A stretch of DNA of 64,000 nt from Leifsonia sp052114085 (GCF_052114085.1 NZ_JBFREB010000001.1:1550001-1614000); one strand, 5' to 3'; shown: positions 24,847 to 33,392, numbered from the stretch's first letter. Translations and numbers: made by a program. Notes: generated by a model from the sequence alone, not told the origin.

Positions 24847-26061
24847 TCAGCGGAGCGAGCGGAAGGTGGCGCGGACCTCCTGCGAGAACAGCTCCGGCTG
24901 CTCCCAGGCCGCGAAGTGGCCCCCGCGGTCGAGGCGGTTGAAGTGGATGAGGTGCGGATACGCCGTCGTCGCCCACGTGCGCGGTGCGGCGTAGATCTCA
25001 TCCGGGAACACGCTCACGCCGGTCGGCAGCGGCACACCCTTCGGGGCGAAGAAGGCCAGCTTGCTCTCCCAGTAGAGGCGCGCCGACGACACCGCGGTGT
25101 TCGTGAGCCAGTACAGGGTCACGTTGTCGAGGATGTCGTCGCGCGAGAGACCCTCCGACCCACCGGCGAAGGCCCGAGCGATCAGGTCGTAGCTGCGAGC
25201 ATCATGGTCGAGCATCCACGCGGCGAGTCCGACGGGGGAGTCCGCGATGCCGTAGAGCGTCTGGGGCCGGTTGCCCATCTCCTGGGCGTAGGCGAGACCG
25301 TGTGCGTAGAAGAAGGCGAGCTGATCCCAGGCGTAGCGTTCCTCGTCGGTGAGCTCAGCCGGCGGTTGCTCGTGGTTGTCGAGCGCGGTCTGGATCGCGT
25401 CGGGGACCGCCGCAGGCATGTTGGTGTGGATCCCGATCAGTCCGGGCGGGGTGAGCAGCGCCAGCTGCTCGGTGACGGCGTTGCCCCAGTCGCCGCCCTG
25501 CGCGACGTAGCGGTCGTAGCCGAGCCGGGTCATCAGCTCCGCCCACGCCTTGGCGATGCGGATGGGGTCCCATCCCGTCGCGTCGGGCTTGCCGGAGAAG
25601 CCGTGACCCGGGAGCGACGGGATGACCAGATGGAATGCGTCGGACGCGTCTGCGCCGTGCGCGGTGGGGTCGGTGAGCGGGCCGACGATCTTCAGCTGCT
25701 CGATGACCGACCCCGGCCAGCCGTGCGTGACGATCATCGGCAGCGCGTCCTCGTGGGGCGAGCGGATGTGGAGGAAGTGGATATCGAGACCGTCGATCTC
25801 GGTCACGAACTGGGGCAGCTCGGCGAGACGCGCTTCGATCGGCCGCCAGTCGTACTCGTTCGCCCAGTAGTCGGCGAGCGCACGGACGACCTCGAGGCGG
25901 ACGCCCTGCGAGCTGTCGTCCACGGTCTCCCGTTCGGGCCAGCGTGTCGCCTGCACGCGGCGCTTGAGGTCGGCGAGCTCCTCGTCCGAGGCGGTGTAGG
26001 TGAAGGGACGGACGGCGGCGGGCGAGCTTCCGGCATCCTGGCGCGGTTCGGCGATGGTCAT
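24847..26061 (-). CDS. Epoxide hydrolase with EHN domain
   Basis: A 404-residue alpha/beta hydrolase. The N-terminal ~100 residues form the EHN segment (FTYTASDEELADLKRRV ... RWPERE) found in microsomal-type epoxide hydrolases. HGWPG is at 113-117 and the nucleophile is D191 in GGDWGN; the charge-relay histidine lies in GGHFAAWEQP. No signal or membrane anchor is seen. AGGAGG precedes the ATG at 26061 at a good spacing. It is the first gene of the three-gene minus-strand operon and divergent from the LCP gene (258-nt gap). Confidence 0.88.
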   Translation of the reverse strand: MTIAEPRQDAGSSPAAVRPFTYTASDEELADLKRRVQATRWPERETVDDSSQGVRLEVVRALADYWANEYDWRPIEARLAELPQFVTEIDGLDIHFLHIRSPHEDALPMIVTHGWPGSVIEQLKIVGPLTDPTAHGADASDAFHLVIPSLPGHGFSGKPDATGWDPIRIAKAWAELMTRLGYDRYVAQGGDWGNAVTEQLALLTPPGLIGIHTNMPAAVPDAIQTALDNHEQPPAELTDEERYAWDQLAFFYAHGLAYAQEMGNRPQTLYGIADSPVGLAAWMLDHDARSYDLIARAFAGGSEGLSRDDILDNVTLYWLTNTAVSSARLYWESKLAFFAPKGVPLPTGVSVFPDEIYAAPRTWATTAYPHLIHFNRLDRGGHFAAWEQPELFSQEVRATFRSLR

Positions 26062-26319
26062 GGTGGCCTCCTGGCGGTCTGGCTTTCTGACGGTCTGGTG
26101 GCGACCGCACGGCCGCCGTGAGATGAGGATGCACGCCGCTGCGTCGCCGCGGCATCCGGGAGATCCCTCAACGCGGCCCATCTGCCGACGAGGAATTGGG
26201 GGAAAGCCCTCACCTGTCCTGTCTTGTGAGAGGGCCCTCATTCGTGGTGCGCGCCTCGCAGCGGGTGGATAGGGTCGGCCGCTAGGATTTCGTCAACGAC
26301 CGACGACCGAGGGATGCCG

Positions 26320-27651
26320 ATGACCGATCTGCCGCGCCGCCATCAGCGCGCCCGCGGACCGGAGGGCGTGCGGCACGGTCGTCTGCCCAGGAGGCGGGGC
26401 ATCGTCGCGGCGACCAAGCTGCTCGCGGCCGTCGTGGTCGTGGTGTTCGTCAGTGTCGGCTCGGTCGCGGCGTACGCGGTGTGGGATGTGGCTCGCTCGA
26501 TCAAAACCGGGGTCCACCTGCAGGCCGCTCCCGGGCAGTCGGCGATCCCGCAGGACATCCCCAACGTCTCCGCCATCCCCGGCGGCGTGAACCTCCTGCT
26601 GGCCGGAACGGACAGCCGCAGTGATCTCGGCGGCGTCTACAACAGTTCGGACGAGCAGGATGCGAGCAGCGGCGCGGGCAACAACGACGTGACGATGCTG
26701 TTGCACATCGCACAGGACCACAAGAGCATGATGGTCGTCAGCTTCCCGCGCGACTTGATGGTCGCCATCCCGGACTGCCCGGACCCCAAAGGCGGCACGA
26801 TCGACGGCAGCTCCTACGCCCAGTTCAACACAGCGCTGTCCCGCGGCGGGCTGAACTGCGTCGTGGCGACCGTGTCCAAGATGACCGGCCTGACGATCCC
26901 CTTCGCGGCGGTCATCAACTTCAACGGTGTCAGCGCCATGTCGAACGCGGTCGGCGGTGTCGCGGTCTGCCTCGCCAGCCCGGTCACCGACGACTACACG
27001 AACCCGCCGCTCGACCTCCCGGCCGGTGAGAACACGATCGTGGGCGATGTGGCTCTGTCGTTCCTGCGCTCCCGTCACGGCGTGGGAGACGGCAGCGACC
27101 TTGGCCGCATCTCGAACCAGCAGGTATTCCTCTCGGCGCTGGCACGCAAGGTGGTCAGCGGCGGCGTGCTCACGAATCCCGTGCAGCTCTACGGACTCGC
27201 GAAGGCGGCGGTCAACAACATCACGCCGTCGGAGACCCTCACCAACCCGACAACCCTCGTGCAGATCGCGCTGGCCCTGAAGGACACGGGCCTCGACAAC
27301 ATGGTGTTCGTGCAGTACCCGGCGGTGAGCGATCCGGACAACCCGAATCGCGTGGTGCCGCAGGAGTCTGCGGCGGATGCCCTGAACGAGGCGTTGGTGA
27401 ACGACCAGCCCGTGAAGCTGACCGGCTCGACCGGGCGCGCGGCGGAGGATCCGACGGCGACGACCACGCCGGCTCCGGATCCGGGCGGGGAACCGTCACC
27501 GGCTGTCCCGGCGGCGCCTGCCACGCCCGTTGCGCCTGCTCCGGGGGCGACCCCTGGGGCCACCGACGGGGGCGGCGCGGCGGTCGAACTCCCGTCCACC
27601 ATCACCGGCCAGACGGCCGCGCAGCAGACCTGCACCAAGGGCAACAACTAG
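26320..27651 (+). CDS. LytR-CpsA-Psr (LCP) family cell-wall glycopolymer ligase
   Basis: A 443-residue membrane-anchored enzyme of the family that transfers wall glycopolymers such as arabinogalactan or teichoic acids to peptidoglycan. One N-terminal helix (about residues 30-55) anchors it, followed by the LCP domain: NLLLAGTDSR, NDVTMLLHI, VSFPRDLMV and FLRSRHGVGDGSDLGR with the conserved arginines and aspartates that hold the lipid phosphate. The C-terminal ~85 residues are a Pro/Ala-rich linker. I place the start at ATG 26320, 6 nt after GAGGG; ATG 26314 is the alternative. A TAGGAT -10 is at 26283-26288. Confidence 0.9.
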   Translation: MTDLPRRHQRARGPEGVRHGRLPRRRGIVAATKLLAAVVVVVFVSVGSVAAYAVWDVARSIKTGVHLQAAPGQSAIPQDIPNVSAIPGGVNLLLAGTDSRSDLGGVYNSSDEQDASSGAGNNDVTMLLHIAQDHKSMMVVSFPRDLMVAIPDCPDPKGGTIDGSSYAQFNTALSRGGLNCVVATVSKMTGLTIPFAAVINFNGVSAMSNAVGGVAVCLASPVTDDYTNPPLDLPAGENTIVGDVALSFLRSRHGVGDGSDLGRISNQQVFLSALARKVVSGGVLTNPVQLYGLAKAAVNNITPSETLTNPTTLVQIALALKDTGLDNMVFVQYPAVSDPDNPNRVVPQESAADALNEALVNDQPVKLTGSTGRAAEDPTATTTPAPDPGGEPSPAVPAAPATPVAPAPGATPGATDGGGAAVELPSTITGQTAAQQTCTKGNN

Positions 27652-27709
27652 CCGTCACCGCAGGCGGCTCCGGTTGCGGTTACCTGCCGTCACCACGTTG
27701 AATGAGGTC

Positions 27710-29107
27710 ATGTCCAACGTGCGGATCGAGCGGATGACGTCGCTCCAGCTGAGAGTGCTCCTCATCGCGATCCTGTCCAGCTTCGTCGCCTTCCTCGACG
27801 GGGCGGTGATCAACGTCGCGCTGCCCGCCATCTCCCGCGATCTGGGCGGCGGGCTGCCCCTCCAGCAGTGGGTGGTCGACGCGTATCTCGTCACGTTGGG
27901 CTCGCTCATCCTCATCGCGGGATCGCTGTCGGATGTGTTCGGCCGCAAGCGGGTGCTCTACGCCGGACTGATCGGTTTCGGTGTGACGTCGCTGCTGTGC
28001 GCGTTCGCGCCGACCGGCGTGTTCCTCGTGCTCGCTCGCGCGCTCCAGGGCGTCGCCGGGGCGCTGCTGGTGCCCAGTTCCCTCGCGATCATCATCTCCC
28101 GCTTCGAAGGTCCGGCGCAGGCGAAGGCGATCGGGCGCTGGACGGCGTGGACGGGTATCGCGATGATCGCCGGTCCGGTCGTCGGCGGCGTGTTCGTCGA
28201 CACGCTCGGGTGGCGGTGGGTGTTCGTGATCAACGTCATCCCCATTGCCATCACGCTGTTCATCATGGCCACCCTCCACGACACGGACAAGGGGATGGGC
28301 GGCCGCGTCGACATCCTCGGCGCCATCCTGGGCTCGGTCGGTCTGGCCGGGACGGTGTTCGCCCTGATCGAGCAGGGCACGTACGGCTGGGAGAACCCCC
28401 GCGTGTGGATCCCGCTGGTCCTCGGGCTCATCAGCCTGGCGGCGTTCTTCGTCGTCGAGACCCGCGTGAAGCAGCCGATGCTCCCTCTCGGGCTTTTCCG
28501 CGTGCACAACTTCTGGGTCGGCAACATCGCGACGTTCTTCGTGTACGCCGCGCTGTCCTTCGGACCGCTCATCATCACGCTCTATCTGCAGCAGGTCGCC
28601 GGGTTCTCGGCGATCGCCGCCGGGTTCGTGTTCATCCCGTCGACCCTCTGCATGCTCCTGCTGTCCGGCTTCTTCGGCGGCCTCGCCGGCCGGTACGGTC
28701 CGCGGCTCTTCATGGCGATCGGGCCGATCATCGCCGCGGCCGGATTCACCTGGCTGCTGATGGTCGGGGACACCGTGAACTACTGGACGACCCTGCTTCC
28801 CGCCGTTCTGCTGTTCGGTGTCGGCCTGTCGATCACCGTGGCCCCGCTGACCAGCGCGATTCTGGGCGCCATCCACCCGGAGCAGGCGGGCATCGGATCG
28901 GCGGTCAACAACGCGGTGTCGCGCATCGCCGGCCTCCTCGCGATCGCCGCCGCCGGCATGATCATCGGCGGCAAGCTGGATGAGGCCGGGCTGCACCGCG
29001 CGATGATCGCGGCGGCAGCACTGCTCCTGGTGGGCGGCGTCGTGTCGGCGATCGGCATCCGCAACCATGAGCCCGCGGCGGCCAAGGTTCAGACCGTCAC
29101 AGACTGA
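27710..29107 (+). CDS. MFS exporter, DHA2 (EmrB/QacA) family
   Basis: A 465-residue transporter with 14 likely membrane helices. The N-terminal LDGAVINVALPAI and the loop SDVFGRKRVL (motif A) are the DHA2 drug/proton antiporter signature, and GPVVGGVFVD is motif C, typical of antiporters. The substrate is unknown. The ATG at 27710 has TTGAAT ending 6 nt before it and no proper ribosome binding site. Its 3' end overlaps the convergent UbiA-type gene by 19 nt. Confidence 0.86.
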   Translation: MSNVRIERMTSLQLRVLLIAILSSFVAFLDGAVINVALPAISRDLGGGLPLQQWVVDAYLVTLGSLILIAGSLSDVFGRKRVLYAGLIGFGVTSLLCAFAPTGVFLVLARALQGVAGALLVPSSLAIIISRFEGPAQAKAIGRWTAWTGIAMIAGPVVGGVFVDTLGWRWVFVINVIPIAITLFIMATLHDTDKGMGGRVDILGAILGSVGLAGTVFALIEQGTYGWENPRVWIPLVLGLISLAAFFVVETRVKQPMLPLGLFRVHNFWVGNIATFFVYAALSFGPLIITLYLQQVAGFSAIAAGFVFIPSTLCMLLLSGFFGGLAGRYGPRLFMAIGPIIAAAGFTWLLMVGDTVNYWTTLLPAVLLFGVGLSITVAPLTSAILGAIHPEQAGIGSAVNNAVSRIAGLLAIAAAGMIIGGKLDEAGLHRAMIAAAALLLVGGVVSAIGIRNHEPAAAKVQTVTD

Positions 29108-29922
29108 CCCGCGAGCGCCAGCATCACCACGTCGACGATCGCGCACGTCATGATGAGCTGCATCAGCAGCCGGGTGGGGCTGCGCCGCAGCAGCAGTACA
29201 ACGCCGGTGGCCGCAGCGGCCAGGCCGATGACCAGCCCGGCGATCAGGAGCGGTCGCACCGGCAGGCCGGGGCCGAACGTGATCAGCAGGGTGGCGAGGG
29301 CGAGGGCTGCGAACGCCAGCAGACCGCTGACCCGCGCGCCGAGACGGTGCGGCAGCCCGCGGATCCCGGTCCGCGCGTCGTCGTCGAGATCGGGGAGGAC
29401 GTTCGTGACGTGTGCGGCGACCCCCAGCAGCGCGCCGGCGGCGTACACCCACCACTGCGGCAGGGCCGGCTGCTCCTGCCCGAGGGTCGCGATGGCAGGC
29501 AGCGTGCCGAACGAGACGGCGAACGGGACCCAGGAGTAGGCGGTCGCTTTGAGGCCGAGGTTGTAGGCCCAGCCGCCCGCGATGACGACCACGTGCGCAG
29601 CGAGGGCGCCGAGCCCGAGGGGGAGGGTGACGAGGATCGCCGCGGCGACGGCGAGGAAGGCGGCCAGGCGCACGACGGGGACGGAGACGTCGCCCCGCGC
29701 CGCGGGCTTATCGGTGCGGTGGACGGCCGCGTCGCGGGCGGCATCCAGCCAGTCGTTGCTCCAGCCGATCGACAGCTGACCGAGCAGAACGGCGAGCGCG
29801 AGCACGGCGAGCCGTCCGGGCGGGTAACCGAGGCCGATGCCGAGACCGGCGACGATGACCGTGACGACGACCGTCGGGCCGGGATGGCTGGCGAGCAGGA
29901 GGGAGACCACCTTCTTCGCCAT
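29089..29922 (-). CDS. UbiA-family prenyltransferase
   Basis: A 277-residue membrane protein with about eight helices. The first Asp-rich motif is NDWLDAARDAAVHRTDKP, matching NDxxDxxxD, and the second is DLDDDARTG, both binding the Mg-diphosphate of a prenyl donor. Such enzymes prenylate quinones, hemes or other acceptors; the acceptor cannot be told here. I start at ATG 29922 because TACGAT ends 7 nt upstream; an ATG at 29931 would lie within that -10. The divergent DUF433 gene starts 39 nt away. Confidence 0.84.
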   Translation of the reverse strand: MAKKVVSLLLASHPGPTVVVTVIVAGLGIGLGYPPGRLAVLALAVLLGQLSIGWSNDWLDAARDAAVHRTDKPAARGDVSVPVVRLAAFLAVAAAILVTLPLGLGALAAHVVVIAGGWAYNLGLKATAYSWVPFAVSFGTLPAIATLGQEQPALPQWWVYAAGALLGVAAHVTNVLPDLDDDARTGIRGLPHRLGARVSGLLAFAALALATLLITFGPGLPVRPLLIAGLVIGLAAAATGVVLLLRRSPTRLLMQLIMTCAIVDVVMLALAGQSVTV

Positions 29923-29948
29923 GACCGTCATCGTATCGCTTCGTACGC

Positions 29949-29968
29949 TAGAATGTTTGCATGCAAAC
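29949..29968 (+). promoter_or_regulatory. Leaderless promoter with a perfect 14-bp palindrome over the start codon of the toxin-antitoxin operon
   Basis: TAGAAT (29949-29954) is followed by GTTTGCATGCAAAC (29955-29968), a perfect palindrome whose centre is the ATG start at 29961. Expected transcription start and start codon coincide. A self-binding antitoxin could block transcription and translation at the same site. Confidence 0.65.
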
Positions 29969-30638
29969 AGCTGCCTCGGATGAGCTCGCTTACACGACTC
30001 CGCTCTACTCGCAGACCGAAGCGGCTCGCATCATCCAGGCTCCGCCGACGTCGTTCACCCGCTGGGCACACGGGCAGCGATTTAAGCAGCGTCAGGAGGG
30101 TCGCTGGGGTGAGAGCACGCCGCTGCTCACGGGGGTTCGCCCCGGTCGGGGGCTCACTGTTCCCTTCAACGCTCTTGCAGAGGGCTACATTATCGAGGCC
30201 TTCCGACGCGCAGGCCTCCCGATGGCCCGAATCCGACCCGCCATCGACGTGCTCCGGGATGAAATCGGCATCGACAACGCGCTGCTCAGCCAGCGCCTCA
30301 TGACCGACGGCGCGGAGATCCTCATTCGCAACGGCGAGGGCGACCTGGTGGTCGTGCGCAATCATCAAGGGGTGTTCAAGGAGGTGGTGAGCGAGTTCCT
30401 CAAGAGCATCCAGTACGAGAACGGTTACGTCAGCCTCATCCATCTTCCGACTTTCGAAGTAGTCGACGTCGTCGTCGACCCGAATCGCAACTCCGGGCAC
30501 CCCACCATCGAGCGGATCGGTGTTCGGGTGGAAGACGTCCTCAGCCGTGTACGGGCAGGGGAGGCTATCGCCGAAGTCGGCGAAGACTTCGGGCTTGACG
30601 CTCGGGAACTCAGGTCGCTGATCATCCAGGCCGCTTGA
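29961..30638 (+). CDS. Antitoxin with DUF433 domain and MerR-like N-terminus
   Basis: A 225-residue protein. The N-terminal ~60 residues (SQTEAARIIQAPPTSFTRWA) resemble a MerR-type helix-turn-helix; the C-terminal ~55 residues (HPTIERIGVRVEDVLSRVRAGE and what follows) match DUF433, the antitoxin of VapC45/DUF5615-type PIN-like toxins. The toxin gene follows after 1 nt. The length is greater than stand-alone DUF433 antitoxins (about 75-100 residues), in line with the extra DNA-binding part. It probably represses its own operon at the palindrome on its start codon. Base composition is slightly less GC-rich than the neighbours. Confidence 0.8.
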   Translation: MQTAASDELAYTTPLYSQTEAARIIQAPPTSFTRWAHGQRFKQRQEGRWGESTPLLTGVRPGRGLTVPFNALAEGYIIEAFRRAGLPMARIRPAIDVLRDEIGIDNALLSQRLMTDGAEILIRNGEGDLVVVRNHQGVFKEVVSEFLKSIQYENGYVSLIHLPTFEVVDVVVDPNRNSGHPTIERIGVRVEDVLSRVRAGEAIAEVGEDFGLDARELRSLIIQAA

Positions 30639-30639
30639 G

Positions 30640-31047
30640 ATGCGGGCGCGTATCCTGCTCGACCGATCGCTCGGGCAGCGGAAGCTGGCGGCCGCGCTAC
30701 GCGCTGCAGGGTGGGACGTCATGACGCTGGCCGAGCACTTCGGCGACGCGCGGTCGCAGCGGATGCTCGATCAGGGGTGGATCAGCGCTGGTGCTCAGGC
30801 AGGCTTCATCCTGCTCACCAAGGACCACATGATCGCCTCTCGTCCGCTCGAAGCGATGGCGATCTACTTCAACGACGCCCGCGTTGTCGCCTTCGCACGC
30901 GGCGACCTCACGGCCGAGCAGATGGGCGGGATGTGTCTGCAGTACGCCACGCACATCCACCGCCTCGCCTCTGTACAGCCGCCCTTCGTGTTCTCTCTCT
31001 CGATGCACGGGCTTCGGCGGAAGCGGCTGAACTGGCCACCGGCCTGA
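30640..31047 (+). CDS. PIN-like toxin (DUF5615/VapC45 type)
   Basis: A 135-residue protein. LLDRSLGQRKLAAAL, then AAGWDVMTL, and a downstream GFILLTKDHMI are the acid residues and strands of PIN-like ribonucleases (a D near the start, then the TKD aspartate). The C-terminus is basic (HGLRRKRLNWPPA). It follows the DUF433 antitoxin by 1 nt with no separate promoter, so the two form a toxin-antitoxin operon. RNase activity is inferred from family. Confidence 0.78.
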   Translation: MRARILLDRSLGQRKLAAALRAAGWDVMTLAEHFGDARSQRMLDQGWISAGAQAGFILLTKDHMIASRPLEAMAIYFNDARVVAFARGDLTAEQMGGMCLQYATHIHRLASVQPPFVFSLSMHGLRRKRLNWPPA

Positions 31048-31056
31048 CTTTGTCGG

Positions 31057-31833
31057 TCAGCGCGCAGCGAGGAACGGGTCGATCGCCGCCCAGGTGGCTT
31101 CCGGAGCCTCCAGGTGCGGAAGGTGCCCCGCCTGCGGAATCTCCACGAACTGCGCCCCCGGAATGGCATGAGCGACAGCACGCCCGTAGGCCGGTGTGAC
31201 GACGCGATCGCTTTCGCCCCAGACCACCAGGGTGGGGACGTCCACGGCGCCGAGCCGGCCCAGCAGCGCAGGGTCGGCCATGCCGGCTCCGGCAATGGCG
31301 GCCATCGTGCGGCCGTTCGACTGCTGGTTGGCGCGCTGTTCATCGGTCATTCCCGCGGGGTCGATGTAGCCGCGCTCGGGGTCGTGCCAGGCGAGTTCGG
31401 CAAGCCCGCGTGCGTCGAGGGCGAAGAAGTCGGCGATCGGCTCATCCTCGACGAGCGCACCGACCCCGTCGATGTCGACCACAGCGCCGATGATCCCGGC
31501 GTACCGCTCCTCCGCGGCAGCCTGCAGAACCATCTCGAGAGCGATCCACCCGCCGATGGAGGACCCGATCAGCACGACGTCACGCTCTCCCCGGTCGAGG
31601 AGGCTGGTGAGGTAGCCGGATGCGAGGTCGGCGATCGAGGCGATCGAGTCCGGACGCGGAGTGCCGTCCCATCCCGGATGCGTCGGCGCCACGGCATGCA
31701 GGGTGGAGGCCAGGTGGAACACGATCGGGGCGACGGTCCGCGGTCCGCCACCGCCATGCAGCACGAGCGCCGTGCGCGATGCGGGGTCGCCGGCCTCGAT
31801 GACGGGGAGGTCGGCGGGAAGCGTGATGCTCAT
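31057..31833 (-). CDS. Alpha/beta hydrolase
   Basis: A 258-residue soluble hydrolase. LHGGGGPRTV is the oxyanion loop and GSSIGGWIAL is the nucleophile elbow with a serine; WGESDRVV holds the acidic residue and QAGHLPHLE the histidine. The complete Ser-Asp-His set suits an esterase or C-C hydrolase. AGGAGAA lies 5 nt before the ATG at 31833. It is divergent from a marR gene with a shared inverted-repeat operator, so MarR probably controls it. Confidence 0.85.
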   Translation of the reverse strand: MSITLPADLPVIEAGDPASRTALVLHGGGGPRTVAPIVFHLASTLHAVAPTHPGWDGTPRPDSIASIADLASGYLTSLLDRGERDVVLIGSSIGGWIALEMVLQAAAEERYAGIIGAVVDIDGVGALVEDEPIADFFALDARGLAELAWHDPERGYIDPAGMTDEQRANQQSNGRTMAAIAGAGMADPALLGRLGAVDVPTLVVWGESDRVVTPAYGRAVAHAIPGAQFVEIPQAGHLPHLEAPEATWAAIDPFLAAR

Positions 31834-31846
31834 AGGTTTCTCCTAA

Positions 31847-31874
31847 ATCAACATGTTTATATACGAATGTTGAT
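31847..31874. promoter_or_regulatory. MarR operator in the hydrolase-marR gap
   Basis: ATCAACAT (31847-31854) and ATGTTGAT (31867-31874) are a perfect 8-bp inverted repeat with a 12-nt spacer in an AT-rich stretch between divergent starts. It touches the marR -10 TACAGT (31874-31879), which in turn ends 6 nt before the marR ATG. Confidence 0.65.
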
Positions 31875-31885
31875 ACAGTAGCACC

Positions 31886-32308
31886 ATGACGACGGACTTG
31901 GAGGCGCTCGGGCTCACGATCAAGCGCGCGCAGTATCGGAACCACCGCACGATGGACGCCGCGCTGCGTGACGTCGGCATCAGCCTCGTGCAGTGGGATG
32001 CGCTGCGCGCCATCGACCGGATGCCCGCGGCCTCCGGGCACGACCTCGCGGTCGCGACCTTCCAGAGCGATCAGGCGTTCGGCACCCTCGCCGGCCGGCT
32101 CGTCGAGCGGGGTCTCATCACTCGTACCTCCGGCCGGGGACGCCGACTGGAGCACGCGTTGACCGCATCCGGCCGCACGGCTCTCGATGACGGGCACCGC
32201 ATCGCTGCCAACGTGTTGCGCGAACTCTTCGCGCCCCTCGGCGAGGCTCAGCGAGCCGCGCTGTTCGACACGCTCCGAGTCCTCACGGCGGGCGAGTCCT
32301 TCGTCTGA
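31886..32308 (+). CDS. MarR family transcriptional regulator
   Basis: A 140-residue winged-helix regulator. The DNA-binding part spans the middle: LVQWDALRAIDRMPAASGHD, AFGTLAGRLVERGLITRTSG and the wing GRGRRLEHALTASGR. It is divergent from the alpha/beta hydrolase gene. It has no ribosome binding site but a TACAGT -10 ending exactly 6 nt before the ATG, indicating a leaderless mRNA, and the operator at 31847-31874 overlaps it. The ligand is unknown. Confidence 0.88.
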   Translation: MTTDLEALGLTIKRAQYRNHRTMDAALRDVGISLVQWDALRAIDRMPAASGHDLAVATFQSDQAFGTLAGRLVERGLITRTSGRGRRLEHALTASGRTALDDGHRIAANVLRELFAPLGEAQRAALFDTLRVLTAGESFV

Positions 32309-32339
32309 ACCGCGATCGTGCCACTCGCCTGCAAAAAAC

Positions 32340-32370
32340 TTGCGTCGATCTGCAACGGTTTGCGTACACT
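32340..32370 (+). promoter_or_regulatory. lacI promoter with TTGCGT repeats 20 bp apart
   Basis: Two TTGCGT elements (32340-32345 and 32360-32365) are separated by two helical turns. TACACT at 32365-32370 is the -10 and ends 6 nt before the LacI ATG. The repeats match the CGCAA/TTGCG elements upstream of the GH13 operon, so they are candidate LacI sites for self-regulation. Confidence 0.6.
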
Positions 32371-32376
32371 GTCGCC

Positions 32377-33390
32377 ATGTCGAAACGTCTCGCAGAAGTG
32401 GCGCGCAAGGTCGGAGTCAGCGAAGCCACGGTCAGCCGCGTGCTCAATGACAAGCCCGGGGTGTCGGATGCGACCCGCCAGGCCGTGCTCACAGCACTGG
32501 ACGTGCTGGGGTACGAGCGGCCGACGAAACTCCGGGGCGAACGGGCACGACTCGTCGGGCTGGTGCTCCCCGAGCTGCAGAACCCGATCTTCCCCGCTTT
32601 CGCCGAGATCCTGGGTGGGGCTCTCGCCCAGAACGGGTACACGCCGGTGCTCTGCACCCAGACGGCTGGGGGCATCTCCGAGTCGGACTATGTCGATCTC
32701 CTGCTGCAGCAGCACGTCTCCGGCGTGGTGTTCGTCGGTGGTGCGTACGCCCAGCAGGATGCGGATCACGCGCACTACGGGCGTCTCGCCGAGCTCAACC
32801 TCCCGACCGTGCTCGTGAACGCCCCGGTCGACTCGCTTCACTTCGCCACGGTCTCGTGCGACGACTCCGTGGCGACTGCCCAGGCGCTGGCTCACCTGCG
32901 TTCGCTCGGACACGAGCGCATCGGGTTGCTGCTCGGCCCACGCGATCACGTGCCGTCCCAGCGCAAGCTCGAAGCCGCGCGACGTCTGGCGGAGGGATGG
33001 GGTACTCCACTCGACGAGTCATTGGTGGTGCATTCCCTCTACTCGCTGGAAGCCGGGCAGGCCGCCGCGACCCGGCTGCTGGCTGCGGGCGTCACCGCGA
33101 TCCTGTGCGCCAGCGACCCGATGGCGTTGGGTGCTATCCGCGCCGCGCGTCGCGCCGGGCTCTCCGTGCCGCGCGATGTGTCCATCGTCGGCTTCGACGA
33201 CTCAGCACTGATGAACTGCACGGAGCCTCCGCTCACCACGATCCGGCAGCCGATCGAGCCGATGGGACGCACGGTCATCGAACTCCTTCTGCGGCAGATA
33301 TCGAGCGATTCGGCCATCCGCGACGAGCTGTTCTTCGAGCCGGAGCTGGTCGTGCGCGGGTCCACCGGGCCCGTTCCGCACGCGGCGTGA
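32377..33390 (+). CDS. LacI family transcriptional regulator
   Basis: A 337-residue repressor. The N-terminal helix-turn-helix and hinge read LAEVARKVGVSEATVSRVLN and DKPGVSDATRQ; the rest is a periplasmic-binding-protein-like sugar-binding domain with VGLVLPELQNPIFPAFAEIL near the start and DVSIVGFDDS near the end. It is followed by the GH13 gene and an ABC sugar uptake operon in the same direction, and the repeats in both promoters suggest it controls them in response to a sugar. Leaderless start. Confidence 0.92.
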   Translation: MSKRLAEVARKVGVSEATVSRVLNDKPGVSDATRQAVLTALDVLGYERPTKLRGERARLVGLVLPELQNPIFPAFAEILGGALAQNGYTPVLCTQTAGGISESDYVDLLLQQHVSGVVFVGGAYAQQDADHAHYGRLAELNLPTVLVNAPVDSLHFATVSCDDSVATAQALAHLRSLGHERIGLLLGPRDHVPSQRKLEAARRLAEGWGTPLDESLVVHSLYSLEAGQAAATRLLAAGVTAILCASDPMALGAIRAARRAGLSVPRDVSIVGFDDSALMNCTEPPLTTIRQPIEPMGRTVIELLLRQISSDSAIRDELFFEPELVVRGSTGPVPHAA

Positions 33391-33392
33391 CA

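Noticed and set aside
26062..26319. A gene or riboswitch between the epoxide hydrolase and LCP genes
   Set aside because: Only promoter-like elements and a short GCCCTCA/TGAGAGGGC inverted stretch are visible; no convincing frame or known RNA motif.
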